Of a stretch of DNA of 34,262 nt, positions 34,074 to 34,262 are shown piece by piece. The position numbers were made by a program, and so were the translations under genes. Numbering within the stretch: position 1 is the stretch's first letter; every line of letters starts with the position of its first letter. Source of the stretch: Clostridia bacterium (GTDB lineage: Bacteria; Bacillota; Clostridia; Oscillospirales; Acutalibacteraceae). The stretch spans positions 1 through 34,262 of the forward strand of contig JAILDS010000168.1 in the NCBI GenBank assembly GCA_024689165.1. The letters run 5' to 3'. The notes under the pieces are model-generated. The model was not told where the DNA came from, searched no databases, and was given only the letters and a program-made list of their open reading frames with translations.

Positions 34074-34262
34074 ATGACCCCATTCAGTTTTTACGTCGTC
34101 GCGGACACCCACCTTTTCAGGCATTCCCTCGGCTGCAGCGGACCGGAATACGACGAATACATGAGGTACCAGCAGAAATGTTTCGCCGAGACGGAGTCCA
34201 TCAACCGCATGGTGTTCGAAACGCTGAAAAAGGAGACGGATTCCGACACCGTTATCTTCGCG
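34074..34262 (+). CDS. Metallophosphoesterase, N-terminal part only
   Basis: The first 63 residues of a protein cut by the window end. FYVVADTHLF (7-16) is the first metal-binding motif (DxH) of calcineurin-like phosphoesterases. The following region with SINRMVFETL resembles the helix after it. AAGGAG lies 7 bases before the ATG. It is 30 bases past the DUF3006 gene and in the same direction, probably one transcript. Substrate unknown. Confidence 0.75.
   Translation, partial: MTPFSFYVVADTHLFRHSLGCSGPEYDEYMRYQQKCFAETESINRMVFETLKKETDSDTVIFA

Noticed and set aside
1-34262. CRISPR array, phage genes, rRNA, transposase or integrase genes
   Set aside because: No regularly spaced repeats, and no coding region with such motifs was seen on either strand.

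Overview
The window looks like chromosomal DNA of an anaerobic, gut-type member of the Clostridia, most like the Oscillospiraceae/Ruminococcaceae. The grounds are GC-rich genes with strong AGGAGG-type ribosome sites, AT-rich intergenic promoters of the TTGACA/TATAAT type, the maturation genes of an [FeFe] hydrogenase, a hexuronate pathway, dockerin-type calcium modules and several secreted proteins of unknown function. No phage, CRISPR array, rRNA, tRNA or transposase gene was seen. The assignment is an inference from gene content.

Layout. 1-5171: a truncated dockerin/solute-binding protein gene and an acyl-CoA ligase-like gene (both minus), then a divergent pair (plus) of a membrane-anchored alpha/beta hydrolase and a secreted dockerin protein. 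5189-9367: minus-strand operon for H-cluster assembly in the order TM1266-like protein, hydE, hydG, hydF. It is preceded by its own promoter and a structured leader whose closing stem competes with a terminator hairpin. 9395-15288: a 1,887-residue secreted orphan protein with its own promoter and terminator. 15351-20446: a perfect-consensus promoter reading through a 277-bp inverted-repeat element, a 52-residue microprotein, uxaB-uxaA and a GPH-type transporter (galacturonate use), ended by a second, 304-bp inverted-repeat element. 20461-24667: a heterodimeric ABC exporter (minus). 24730-27823: two secreted proteins of unknown function with short amphipathic helices resembling the tail of the giant protein. 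27860-31139: a degenerate GatD-like glutamine amidotransferase, murC and rmuC. 31145-32796: a dockerin lipoprotein (minus) with a long leader. 32905-34262: a ComEC-type metallo-beta-lactamase protein, a DUF3006 protein and the start of a metallophosphoesterase.

The clearest function is anaerobic fermentation linked to plant-derived sugar acids: tagaturonate reductase, altronate dehydratase and a hexuronide-type symporter work together, and the hyd genes would activate a hydrogenase encoded elsewhere to dispose of electrons. Around this core sits a surface programme of dockerin-bearing and orphan secreted proteins. The features most worth a second look are the two intergenic elements that share a three-stem, cloverleaf-like design and bracket the uronate genes, the structured leader of the hyd operon, the related amphipathic helices in otherwise unrelated secreted proteins, and a GatD-like protein that has lost its catalytic residues next to murC. 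All structures were found by eye and no folding or database search was run.
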